Assembly: GCA_900318625.1 (NCBI GenBank)
Contig: ONLG01000038.1
Span: 1-45,421, forward strand
Length of the DNA stretch: 45,421 bases
Reading direction: 5' to 3'
Origin: an uncultured Prevotella sp.
Lineage (GTDB): Bacteria > Bacteroidota > Bacteroidia > Bacteroidales > Bacteroidaceae
This document shows, piece after piece, positions 1-7,824 of this stretch (position 1 is the first letter of the stretch; every line of letters starts with the position of its first letter). The translations under genes were made by a program, and so were the position numbers. The notes beneath the pieces were generated by a model. It ran no database searches. It had not been told where the DNA came from and saw only the letters and a program-made list of their open reading frames with translations.

Positions 1-942
1 GCCACTGGCAACCAGTTTGTGGCCTACAACGCTTCGGTGACAGTGGAGAACAAGGGCACCGAGGCTCAGGTGGCTGTTGCCAAGCTGCTCGTCAACGGCG
101 AGGAGAAATACTCTCAGGAGGCCGAGCTTGCCGTGGCCGCTTCGGCTACCATCGACCTCTCGTTCGTTCCCGAGGAAGCCATCACCGACGGCACTGCCAC
201 TATCGAGGTGACACTCAAGGGCGTTGAGGACTTTGCTGCCAAGAAAGTTGAGGCTCCAATCAACATCGCAGCCGCCCCGGTTATCGATGAAACCGCAGAA
301 AACAGCTTCACTACCGGCATTTTGCCCGTTGCTGTGCTTAACTACACTGCCAAGAACGGATGGAACACCATCGGCGTTCCCTTCCAGCTGACCAACGACA
401 TTCTCACCACTATCTTCGGCGAGGGATGGAAAGCCTACGAGCTTACGGGCTACAGCAACAACGAGATAAGCTTCAGCCAGACCACAAACTTCGTGGCAGG
501 CTATCCTTACATCATCTATGCCGAGGCTGCACCGCAGGAGGCAAGCTTCAAGCTCGAGAACCTCAACATCAGTTCGGCCACCGAGAGAGAAGACGTGAGA
601 GGCGGACTCGCCTTCCGTTCTACCTTCGCTCCCATTGCCCCCGGACAGCTGACCGAATGGTGGGGCGTTACCAACCAGGGACGCATACAGCCTGCCGGCA
701 GCGGAGCATCGCTGAAGGCTCTGCGCGGCTACTTCTACATGAACGCCGCGGCTCCCGAAACCAACCTCAGCGAGGCTCGCATCGTCTACATCAACCTCGA
801 CGGCACGGTGACGGCTATCAGCTCGGTAAAGGCTCAGCTCAAGGCCGACGGCAACACATACGACCTCAGCGGACGCAAGCTCACCGGCAACCTGAAGCAG
901 GGTGTCTACATTCAGAATGGTAAGAAGATTGTTATTAAATAA
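1..942 (+). CDS. Secreted protein, 3' part only, with a GKK-type C-terminal sorting tail
   Basis: The reading frame is open from base 1, so the gene starts upstream; 313 residues are visible. The first 75 or so residues look like a CARDB/Ig-like adhesion domain (NASVTVENKG at the start, alternating beta strands). From about residue 115 there is a domain common in secreted Prevotella/Bacteroides proteins, marked by NGWNTIGVPF and a later GYPYIIY. The last 30 residues (YDLSGRKL, then GVYIQNGKKIVIK) match the tail of all five amylases in this window and resemble a type IX secretion sorting signal. No catalytic motif is visible in this part, so the enzyme or binding role cannot be told. A 56-aa small protein follows after exactly 26 nt. 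Confidence 0.8.
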   Translation, partial: ATGNQFVAYNASVTVENKGTEAQVAVAKLLVNGEEKYSQEAELAVAASATIDLSFVPEEAITDGTATIEVTLKGVEDFAAKKVEAPINIAAAPVIDETAENSFTTGILPVAVLNYTAKNGWNTIGVPFQLTNDILTTIFGEGWKAYELTGYSNNEISFSQTTNFVAGYPYIIYAEAAPQEASFKLENLNISSATEREDVRGGLAFRSTFAPIAPGQLTEWWGVTNQGRIQPAGSGASLKALRGYFYMNAAAPETNLSEARIVYINLDGTVTAISSVKAQLKADGNTYDLSGRKLTGNLKQGVYIQNGKKIVIK

Positions 943-968
943 AGGTGTAACTAATTATTAGGAAAGAA

Positions 969-1139
969 ATGAACAAGACATATAAAAAACCGTCTGTCAA
1001 GGTTCGCCATATCGACGGCGAACTGATGGTTCAGGCTTCGCTCGACCCGAATATGAACAATCAAAGCATTGTAGTTTCAGAAGAGGAGTATAACGGAGAG
1101 TTCGCAGCTCCAAAGACAAAGAGCCTCTGGGACGAATAA
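969..1139 (+). CDS. Small protein (56 aa) with KPSVKV and KTKSLWDE motifs
   Basis: The ATG at 969 follows the stop of the preceding secreted-protein gene by 26 nt, in an A-rich leader typical of Bacteroidetes translation starts. The product has a basic N-terminus (MNKTYKKPSVKV), a G-E-L-M motif and the C-terminus APKTKSLWDE. There is no signal peptide or membrane segment. The same motifs in the same order (Y-x-K-P-[S/A], G-x-L-M, P-[K/R]-T-K-S-L-W) occur in the small protein at 34077-34301, also 26 nt after a secreted protein. This repeat of sequence and context makes it a real gene. Function unknown; a role linked to the upstream exported protein is inference. Confidence 0.72.
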   Translation: MNKTYKKPSVKVRHIDGELMVQASLDPNMNNQSIVVSEEEYNGEFAAPKTKSLWDE

Positions 1140-1194
1140 TTCCATTCTTGGTTGACGAGTAGGAGAGTCTGCAACTCGACCGGGAAACAGCAAG

Positions 1195-1250
1195 CGAGTT
1201 GGTAAGTCGGTGCGGCCAGTCATGGCAGCTCGGCAAGCCAACTCGTTTTT
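1195..1250 (+). terminator. Intrinsic terminator with a possible competing antiterminator
   Basis: CGAGTTGG (1195-1202) pairs with CCAACTCG (1238-1245) and is followed by five T (1246-1250), which fits a rho-independent terminator for the 1-1139 transcript. An upstream CAACTCG (1172-1178) can pair with the same CGAGTTG, so two exclusive folds are possible. Confidence 0.6.
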
Positions 1251-1275
1251 CGTTACTTACATTCAATAGTTTCTT

Positions 1276-1289
1276 TGCAAACGTTTGTC
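1276..1289 (+). promoter_or_regulatory. LacI-family operator candidate upstream of the amylase genes
   Basis: TGCAAACGTTTGTC contains the palindromic core CAAACGTTTG and matches the perfect palindrome between lacI and susC (31471-31484) at 12 of 14 positions. Its centre is 66 bp upstream of the centre of the -7 element at 1345-1352, exactly as at susC and lacI. Binding by the LacI-family protein encoded at 31566-32591 is inference. Confidence 0.7.
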
Positions 1290-1322
1290 TATAAAACTTT
1301 GCCCTATTTGCAAGAAAGTTTG

Positions 1323-1352
1323 TTGATAACTAATACGAAAACAATACTTTTG
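1323..1352 (+). promoter_or_regulatory. Bacteroidetes-type promoter for the amylase cluster
   Basis: TTG at 1323-1325, 19 nt, then TACTTTTG at 1345-1352 fits the -33/-7 pattern of Bacteroidetes housekeeping promoters. It leaves a leader of about 155 nt before the ATG at 1514. Confidence 0.65.
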
Positions 1353-1513
1353 CATCAGCTAACCTATAAACGATTATTCATTTCCTCACAAAAGCGAACT
1401 AACGTCTGTCCTAATCAGCGACAGGCTAAACATATAGGCAAGACAAGCTGTGGAGCCTACCTGATTTTAACTATTACATTAATTTAAACCTATAACTATT
1501 ACGCTTTTCAATC

Positions 1514-4500
1514 ATGGTTAAACATTCTATTCTTAGCCGTATGCTTATGCTGCTGATGCTATTGCTCGGCGGCACGCAGCTCACCCCAGTGCTGGCTGAC
1601 GACTTCAACAGCACCCGTACTGACTTCCGTGACGAATCCATCTACTTCGTCATTACCACTCGCTTCTACGATGGCGACCCCTCAAACAACGTGCTTTGCT
1701 GGGACAACCGGCAGGCGCAGATTGCCTCTAAGGACCCATGCTGGCGTGGTGACTTCAAGGGACTCATCGACAAGCTCGACTACATCAAGGCCCTCGGCTT
1801 CACTGCTATCTGGATTACACCTGTTGTGCAGAACGCTTCCGGCTACGACTACCACGGCTACCACGCCATGGACTTCTCGTCGGTGGACCTTCGCTACGAG
1901 AGCCGAAAGAAGTGGGGAGCTTCGCAGGACGTCACCTTCCAGAGCCTTATCGATGCCGCTCACGACAAGGGGCTGAAGATAATCCTCGACATCGTGCTCC
2001 AGCACACGGGCAACTTCGGCGAAAACTTCTTCTGCAAACTCTATGAGCGCGACCAGAACATCAAGAATCAGGCCAACATTGAGGCTTGTATGCACCCGAC
2101 CGAAATTCTCGGAGGCGAAGCATACTGGGACATACCAACCAACAAGCAGTATGACGCGCGCTTCAAGTACCTGAAGAACACCGACGGACAGAACCACGAC
2201 AGCAAGAACTACTGGCACCACTTGGCGACAAACTGGAACTGGGACATTCCCGCCCGCTGGTGGGGACAGATTGCCGGCGACTGCGTGGACCTGAACACCG
2301 AGAATCCTGCCGTCACCGACTACCTTGTGAAGTGCTACGGCGAGTTCATCAAGATGGGAGTCGACGGCTTCCGCATCGACACCTCCGGCCACATTGCCCG
2401 CCTGTCGTTCAACGCTGCCTTTATTCCGCAGTTCCAGGCTCTCGGCGAGCAGTACAAGAGCAAGCGACTCAACGGCTGCCCGTTCTATATGTTCGGCGAG
2501 GTGTGCGCCCGCTACGGTGATGTCACCTACAGAGGCCAGCCCAACCTTTCACCTTATTTCTATACATGGAAGTCCGACCAGTCGCTCATCAACGAGTGGA
2601 AGCAGTATGATGCCGATTGGTGGGCACAGCAGTTCGTAAAGGAAGGTGCCGAACCGCTTGGCAATATGCTCACCTGCGAGAAGGAGACCAGCCTCAACGG
2701 CAAGACCTCAGACAATGCTTTCCTGAAGAACGGTGCTTATCACGAGCCTGACTACTCCGATGCTTCGGGCTTCAACGTGATAGACTTCCCGATGCACTAC
2801 AACTTCAACTCGGTTGGTCAGGCCCTCAGCATGGCCCAGAAGGGCGACCAACTCTACAACGATGCCACGTTCAACGTTGTCTACAAGAACGGTCACGACT
2901 ATTCGCCGGGACCCAACGATGGTACGCGTAACAACCCCAGCACAGCCGACCTCTTCTTCATGTTCACCTTCCGTGGCGTTCCCTGTGTTTACTACGGCTC
3001 GGAAGTAGACTTCATGGCTGGCGCAACCATCGATCCGGGACCCAACGGACCGCTCAACCAGACTGGCCGTGCATACTTCGGCCAATACCTTGAGGGTTCT
3101 GTCACGGCTACCGACTTCGGCACCTACACCGCTTCGGGCAATGTTGCTCAGACCCTGAACAGCAAGCTGGCTTCCTATATGCGTAAGCTGAACGTGATAC
3201 GCCAGGCTGTGCCTGCCCTGCGCAAGGGTCAGTATCAGGTTATCTCTAACGGCGACCGCCCAGTGTTCAAGCGTGTCTACAAGAACAGTGAGGCTATCGT
3301 CGACATGAGCGGCAGCTATGCCTGTCCTTCCGGCTACGCCGACGTATGGGGCGGCACCGACGGCTACCACATCTATGTGAAGGGAGCCACAGGCCAGATT
3401 GGCCCGGCTATCAGCAGTGCCGGGAACCCGTCGTTCTCTGACCCGGGAGCTACGAGATGGTATGGCTATGACGATGCCACATCGGGAGCCAGCGTTACCC
3501 TCAATCCCAATGGCGGCTCGTTCAAGACCGAAACACTCACCGTCACTGCTACGCTGAGCGACGGAGCTAAGAGCGGATGGTATCAGATAGGCAATGGCTC
3601 GAAGGTGAGCCTCACTGCCGGCAGCAGCAAGCAGTTCACCATAGGCAGCGGAATGAGCTATGGCCAGACCGTGACAGTGAACTGGGGTGCTGTCGACGAA
3701 GATGGTGGCGAGCACACAGGCTCGGCTACATACAAGAAGGTTGACCCCAACGCCACCATCACCATCTACTGCAAAGCCAGCGCAGCACCCAACCTCTATG
3801 TTTGGGACAATAGCCTGAACCAACTCAACGGCGGATGGCCGGGGAACAAGATGAGCGCCACTACGACGGTGAGCGGCCAGCAGTTCTTCTATCAGACCTT
3901 TGCCGACGTGGATGCTATCAATATAATCTTCAACATGAACGGCAATCCGCAGACAGTCGACATCACCAACATCACCGAGGACACCTACTTCACCTACGAC
4001 GGCGGAGCAACGGCAACCAAGATCACTGTTGACGACGATCCTACGAACATCACCGTGAAGGCCGACAAGACTACGGGCACATACTACAAGACCGTCACCG
4101 TAACGCTGACAGCCTCGAAGAGCGATGCCACCATCGTCTACACCACCGACGGCAGTACTCCGACGGCAAACAGCAGCAAGGCTACGGGCACCAAGCAGCT
4201 CACCTTCACCCAGACTACGACGCTACGCGCAGCAGCCCTTGTCGATGGGGCAGTGAAGAACCCCGTAAGTTACACCTATACCATCACTGACCAGGAGGAG
4301 CCGAAACCGACAGGAACCAACATCTATGTGAAGTCGTCGAGCATACCTTACCTGTATGTATGGATGCCCATGCTTGGCAACAAGGAACTCTGCGGCTCCT
4401 GGCCTGGGTCAATCTTCAAGGACACCAAGACCGTTGACGGAACAAGCTATTACTACATGCACTTCGACGAGACCGGCCTGAACATCATCTTCAACAACGG

Positions 4501-5101
4501 AAGTGGTGGACAGACAGCCGACATCACCGACTGCACCAAGGCCGGCAACTACTACTATTCGTGGGACGGAGGCAGCGGCTACTCGCTCATCAAGTATGAG
4601 GAAGGCGGCGACTCGCCAATTCCCGACCCACAGCCCGACAACAGCCTGCACGCATATTTCATCAATACTCCCGGATGGGGCAACGTGATGTGCTGGGCAT
4701 GGAACGACAGCGAGAATTTCACTGGCGGCAGCTGGCCGGGTGCTCAGTGTACCAAGCTCACTATCAAGGGCGACAACGGTGAGGACATCTGGGAGTGGAA
4801 GTACACCGGCACGTCTACCGGTACGCCTACTGGTATCATCTTCAATAACGGAAGCGGCGGCACTGGTAATCAGACGGGCGACTTCACGTTCAGCAACGGA
4901 AGCTTCTACAACTTTGACGGACAGACTGCTACTCCGAAGTCGGCAACAGGCATTGGCAACGTGTTCTTCCTGATGGACCGTCCTACTCCGGTCTACAACA
5001 CCATCGGTGTGCGCGTGGCTGTACTGCAGTCTCCGGCTGACATCTCTCGCCTGCCCCGTGGCTTATACATCATCAACGGACGCAAGTACGCTGTGAAATA
5101 A
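1514..5101 (+). CDS. Secreted GH13 alpha-amylase with three CBM26-like starch-binding modules
   Basis: 1195 residues. A signal peptide (about residues 1-28, ending VLA) shows export. The GH13 barrel carries D159/H164 (region I, LDIVLQH, with Q in place of the usual N), R287 and nucleophile D289 (GFRID), acid E329 (FGEV) and H461-D462 (NGHD). These predict hydrolysis of alpha-1,4 glucan with retention. After the barrel come a CBM26-like module (about 3757-4035), a chitobiase/hexosaminidase C-terminal-like beta domain (about 4050-4290), and two more CBM26-like modules (about 4316-4605 and 4648-4935) with the hallmark x-W-P-G and NIIFNNG motifs. The C-terminus GLYIINGRKYAVK is the shared sorting tail. 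It is the first of three amylases on this strand and is probably the head of the transcript. It lacks a lipobox, unlike SusG. Exact product specificity cannot be told. Confidence 0.93.
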   Translation: MVKHSILSRMLMLLMLLLGGTQLTPVLADDFNSTRTDFRDESIYFVITTRFYDGDPSNNVLCWDNRQAQIASKDPCWRGDFKGLIDKLDYIKALGFTAIWITPVVQNASGYDYHGYHAMDFSSVDLRYESRKKWGASQDVTFQSLIDAAHDKGLKIILDIVLQHTGNFGENFFCKLYERDQNIKNQANIEACMHPTEILGGEAYWDIPTNKQYDARFKYLKNTDGQNHDSKNYWHHLATNWNWDIPARWWGQIAGDCVDLNTENPAVTDYLVKCYGEFIKMGVDGFRIDTSGHIARLSFNAAFIPQFQALGEQYKSKRLNGCPFYMFGEVCARYGDVTYRGQPNLSPYFYTWKSDQSLINEWKQYDADWWAQQFVKEGAEPLGNMLTCEKETSLNGKTSDNAFLKNGAYHEPDYSDASGFNVIDFPMHYNFNSVGQALSMAQKGDQLYNDATFNVVYKNGHDYSPGPNDGTRNNPSTADLFFMFTFRGVPCVYYGSEVDFMAGATIDPGPNGPLNQTGRAYFGQYLEGSVTATDFGTYTASGNVAQTLNSKLASYMRKLNVIRQAVPALRKGQYQVISNGDRPVFKRVYKNSEAIVDMSGSYACPSGYADVWGGTDGYHIYVKGATGQIGPAISSAGNPSFSDPGATRWYGYDDATSGASVTLNPNGGSFKTETLTVTATLSDGAKSGWYQIGNGSKVSLTAGSSKQFTIGSGMSYGQTVTVNWGAVDEDGGEHTGSATYKKVDPNATITIYCKASAAPNLYVWDNSLNQLNGGWPGNKMSATTTVSGQQFFYQTFADVDAINIIFNMNGNPQTVDITNITEDTYFTYDGGATATKITVDDDPTNITVKADKTTGTYYKTVTVTLTASKSDATIVYTTDGSTPTANSSKATGTKQLTFTQTTTLRAAALVDGAVKNPVSYTYTITDQEEPKPTGTNIYVKSSSIPYLYVWMPMLGNKELCGSWPGSIFKDTKTVDGTSYYYMHFDETGLNIIFNNGSGGQTADITDCTKAGNYYYSWDGGSGYSLIKYEEGGDSPIPDPQPDNSLHAYFINTPGWGNVMCWAWNDSENFTGGSWPGAQCTKLTIKGDNGEDIWEWKYTGTSTGTPTGIIFNNGSGGTGNQTGDFTFSNGSFYNFDGQTATPKSATGIGNVFFLMDRPTPVYNTIGVRVAVLQSPADISRLPRGLYIINGRKYAVK

Positions 5102-5118
5102 CCGATAACAAACTTATC

Positions 5119-5158
5119 TCGGAGCTGTCAAAGTGTAGTGAAGCTTTGGCGGCTCCGA
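5119..5158 (+). other. Intergenic RNA hairpin between two amylase genes
   Basis: TCGGAGC (5119-5125) pairs with GCTCCGA (5152-5158), and CAAAG with CTTTG inside it. No T run follows, so it is unlikely to be a full terminator. It may be a processing or stability element between co-transcribed genes. Confidence 0.4.
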
Positions 5159-5203
5159 CATTCAGAATAATCCTATAAAAGAAACTAAAACAACCAACAA
5201 GTA

Positions 5204-7684
5204 ATGTTTAGCACTTTTACTACCCGTATGCGTGGCACACTGTTGCTGTTGATGGCTGTGTTCTGCCTTCAAATATCAGCTCAGTCGCTGCCCTCGAAAA
5301 TCAGCGATGGCGTAATACTCCATTGCTTTAACTGGAAATACAGCGACATCAAGGCTTCGCTGAGCCAGATTAAGGCTGCCGGCTTCGTGGCCGTGCAGAC
5401 ATCACCGGCCCAGCTCAACGTAACAAACCAAGACAGCTGGAACATTCTCTATCGTCCACGCGACTCGAAAGCCGGACCCAACGTTCTCGGAACGTCAAGC
5501 GAATTGAAAGCACTCTGCGATGCAGCCCATGCGCTGGGCATCAAGGTCATCGTTGACGTTGTTGCCAACCACACCGACGGCTCGCTCGACTGGGTTGCCG
5601 ACTTCTGGAAGAACACCGACCTCTACCACAACAACGGCGGTGCTGATGATGGCAGCCGCTTCCAAGTGACTCACGGCTCTATCGGTATGCGCGACCTCAA
5701 GACCGAGGACTCTCGCGTGCAGCAGAAGTTCAAGGCTTACGTGCAGGAGCTGAAGAGCCTCGGCGTTGACGGATGCCGCTGGGATGCCGCCAAGCACATC
5801 GGCCTGCCTTCGGAAGGCGACCAGTTCTGGCCAACGGTTATCGACAAGTCGATGTATAACTACGGAGAGATACTCTACACCGTAGGTGGCGGACAGGACC
5901 AGACACTTCTGCCCGAGTATATGCAGTATATGAGCGTTACCGACAGCAACTACGGCACCAAGACCCTGCTTGGCTCTTTCAAGAACGGCGGCGTGCCCAG
6001 TGACGGTGGCGGCTGGTCGATGTGGCTCAACACCAACAAACTTGTCTACTGGGGCGAGAGCCACGACACCTTCTGCAACAACGGCGATGCCAGCTATGGC
6101 GTGGACCAGAACAAGATAGACCGTGCCTACGCTGTGGCAGCAGCTCACAATGCGATACCCTCGCTCTACTTCTCGCGTCCCACTGGCGGCAACACCAGCG
6201 GACCTGGCTGTAAGGCTGGTGTGAAGGGCAGCACCCACTTCACGTCGAAGGAGGTTGCCGAGGTCAACAAGTTCCACAATGCTATGGTAGGAAAGGAAGA
6301 CTACTACTCTTCGCAGAACGGTGCTTGCTCTACTACCCGTAAGGGAGGCGGTGCAGTCATTGTCAAAGGCAAAGGCTCAGGAAAGGTGACGGTGCCCAAC
6401 GGTGGCGGCTATGCCGAGGCTGGAACATATACAGACCGTGTGAGCGGTGGAACTTTCACCGTAACGGCTACAACTATCACCGGAAACGTTGGCAACAGCG
6501 GTATCGCCGTGCTTTGGAAAGACTCGCAGAGCAGCGGCGGCGGTGGCGACGAACCAGAGCCTGATCCCTTCACTCTGCCGTCGTGTGCTACTGTTCAGAG
6601 CGGCACCTATTGCTACTTCGAGACCTCTTGGTCGACAGTCAACGTATGGGCATGGACCGGCGAAACCAATGTTTATGCTGAGTGGCCAGGTTCGTCGAAT
6701 GATATAACAAAGGTGGGCACCAACAACGGCAACGATGTTTACCTGTGGAAGTACAGCGGAAGCGCTCCTGCTAATATCATCTTCAACAACGGTACCGACC
6801 AGACCGACGACTTCACCTTCACCAACGGTGGCTACTACGATGCCACAGGACTGCTGGCAGTGGTTAGCGGTTCTACTCCAACTCCCGACCCAGACCCCGA
6901 TCCCGACCCAGATCCCGACCCAACGGGAACCACTGTCTACGTGAAAGCTACCTCGGCTCCTTACCTTTATGCATGGGATGCTGACGGCAACTCACTTGCC
7001 GGTGCATGGCCTGGCACACAGATGACCGAGAAGAGCGGCGACTACTGGGTTAGGTCGTTCACGCAGGCTCCCATCAATATCATCTTCAACAACGGAAGCG
7101 GTGGTCAGACCTCAGACATAGAGAACATCTCGGGCAACTGCTACTTCACCTACGACGGCAGCGCGGGCTACACTACCGAAAGTGGCGGCGGCACAGGCGG
7201 TGAAACCAGCAACCTGCCTACCTGCGCTACATGGCAGGAGGGAACGTTCTGCTATCTGGAAGCATCGTGGAGCAGTGCCAACGTATGGGCATGGAAGACC
7301 GGCGAAGACGGTTCGGTGTTCCTCGGAGCACAATGGCCGGGCGTGGCAATGACAAAGGTGGGCACCAACGGCGGTAACAATGTGTTCCTCTGGAAGCACA
7401 CCAGCAGCGCACTGCCCGAGAACATCATCTTCAACAACGGCACCGACCAGACCGACGACCTCTCGTTCACCAACGGTGGCTACTACAACCAGAGCGGTAC
7501 GCTCGTGGGCACCGTCGTCAACTCTACCGGCATCGATGCAGTGACAACCTTGGAGTACCAGACAGTGAACGTCTACACCCTTGACGGTCGCCTCATACGC
7601 AGTGCCGTACCAGCAGCCGCAGCCGTAAAGGGTCTCAGCAAGGGTCTCTATCTTGTCGGCGGCAAGAAAGTGGCTGTCAGATAG
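5204..7684 (+). CDS. Secreted GH13 alpha-amylase, Bacillus AmyE-like, with three CBM26-like modules
   Basis: 826 residues with a signal peptide ending at about residue 27 (QISAQ). The barrel begins right after it. Catalytic motifs are D118-N122-H123 (DVVANH), R192/D194 (GCRWDAAKHI), E222 (YGEI) and H287-D288 (ESHDTF). WDAAKHI and ESHDT are characteristic of the Bacillus subtilis AmyE type (GH13_28-like by memory of the family). Three CBM26-like modules follow at about 6572-6870, 6928-7185 and 7213-7515; the first and third are closer to each other (TNGGYY). A D-P repeat linker at about 6885-6920 separates the first two. The tail is GLYLVGGKKVAVR. The gap to the upstream amylase is 102 bp without a clear promoter, so co-transcription is likely. 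Confidence 0.93.
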   Translation: MFSTFTTRMRGTLLLLMAVFCLQISAQSLPSKISDGVILHCFNWKYSDIKASLSQIKAAGFVAVQTSPAQLNVTNQDSWNILYRPRDSKAGPNVLGTSSELKALCDAAHALGIKVIVDVVANHTDGSLDWVADFWKNTDLYHNNGGADDGSRFQVTHGSIGMRDLKTEDSRVQQKFKAYVQELKSLGVDGCRWDAAKHIGLPSEGDQFWPTVIDKSMYNYGEILYTVGGGQDQTLLPEYMQYMSVTDSNYGTKTLLGSFKNGGVPSDGGGWSMWLNTNKLVYWGESHDTFCNNGDASYGVDQNKIDRAYAVAAAHNAIPSLYFSRPTGGNTSGPGCKAGVKGSTHFTSKEVAEVNKFHNAMVGKEDYYSSQNGACSTTRKGGGAVIVKGKGSGKVTVPNGGGYAEAGTYTDRVSGGTFTVTATTITGNVGNSGIAVLWKDSQSSGGGGDEPEPDPFTLPSCATVQSGTYCYFETSWSTVNVWAWTGETNVYAEWPGSSNDITKVGTNNGNDVYLWKYSGSAPANIIFNNGTDQTDDFTFTNGGYYDATGLLAVVSGSTPTPDPDPDPDPDPDPTGTTVYVKATSAPYLYAWDADGNSLAGAWPGTQMTEKSGDYWVRSFTQAPINIIFNNGSGGQTSDIENISGNCYFTYDGSAGYTTESGGGTGGETSNLPTCATWQEGTFCYLEASWSSANVWAWKTGEDGSVFLGAQWPGVAMTKVGTNGGNNVFLWKHTSSALPENIIFNNGTDQTDDLSFTNGGYYNQSGTLVGTVVNSTGIDAVTTLEYQTVNVYTLDGRLIRSAVPAAAAVKGLSKGLYLVGGKKVAVR

Positions 7685-7696
7685 TTTAACCATAGT

Positions 7697-7738
7697 AAAA
7701 GAGTAGGAAGCCTTATGCTGAGGATTTCCTACTCTTTT
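7697..7738 (+). terminator. Intrinsic terminator after the second amylase
   Basis: A 13-bp perfect stem, AAAAGAGTAGGAA with TTCCTACTCTTTT, 16-nt loop, ending in T4. It starts 12 nt after the stop codon at 7684. Confidence 0.85.
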
Positions 7739-7774
7739 ATGTGCTTTTCTGTTACAACCTATTGTTGAATTTAC

Positions 7775-7782
7775 TATTTTTG
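7775..7782 (+). promoter_or_regulatory. Promoter -7 element for the third amylase
   Basis: TATTTTTG fits TAnnTTTG and lies between the terminator at 7697-7738 and the ATG at 7825. The -33 region is weak. No TGCAAACG-type operator is present at the distance seen for the first amylase. Confidence 0.45.
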
Positions 7783-7824
7783 CATTGTTAGTATAATCTT
7801 ATTCATTTAATAAACCTTTCTGTT

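Noticed and set aside
1275-1487. 70-codon open frame upstream of the first amylase
   Set aside because: It overlaps the operator and promoter and has no supporting motif.
2708-3823. Open frame of 371 codons antisense to the first amylase
   Set aside because: Composition is V/A/S-rich as expected from GC-biased third positions. No start context or motif.
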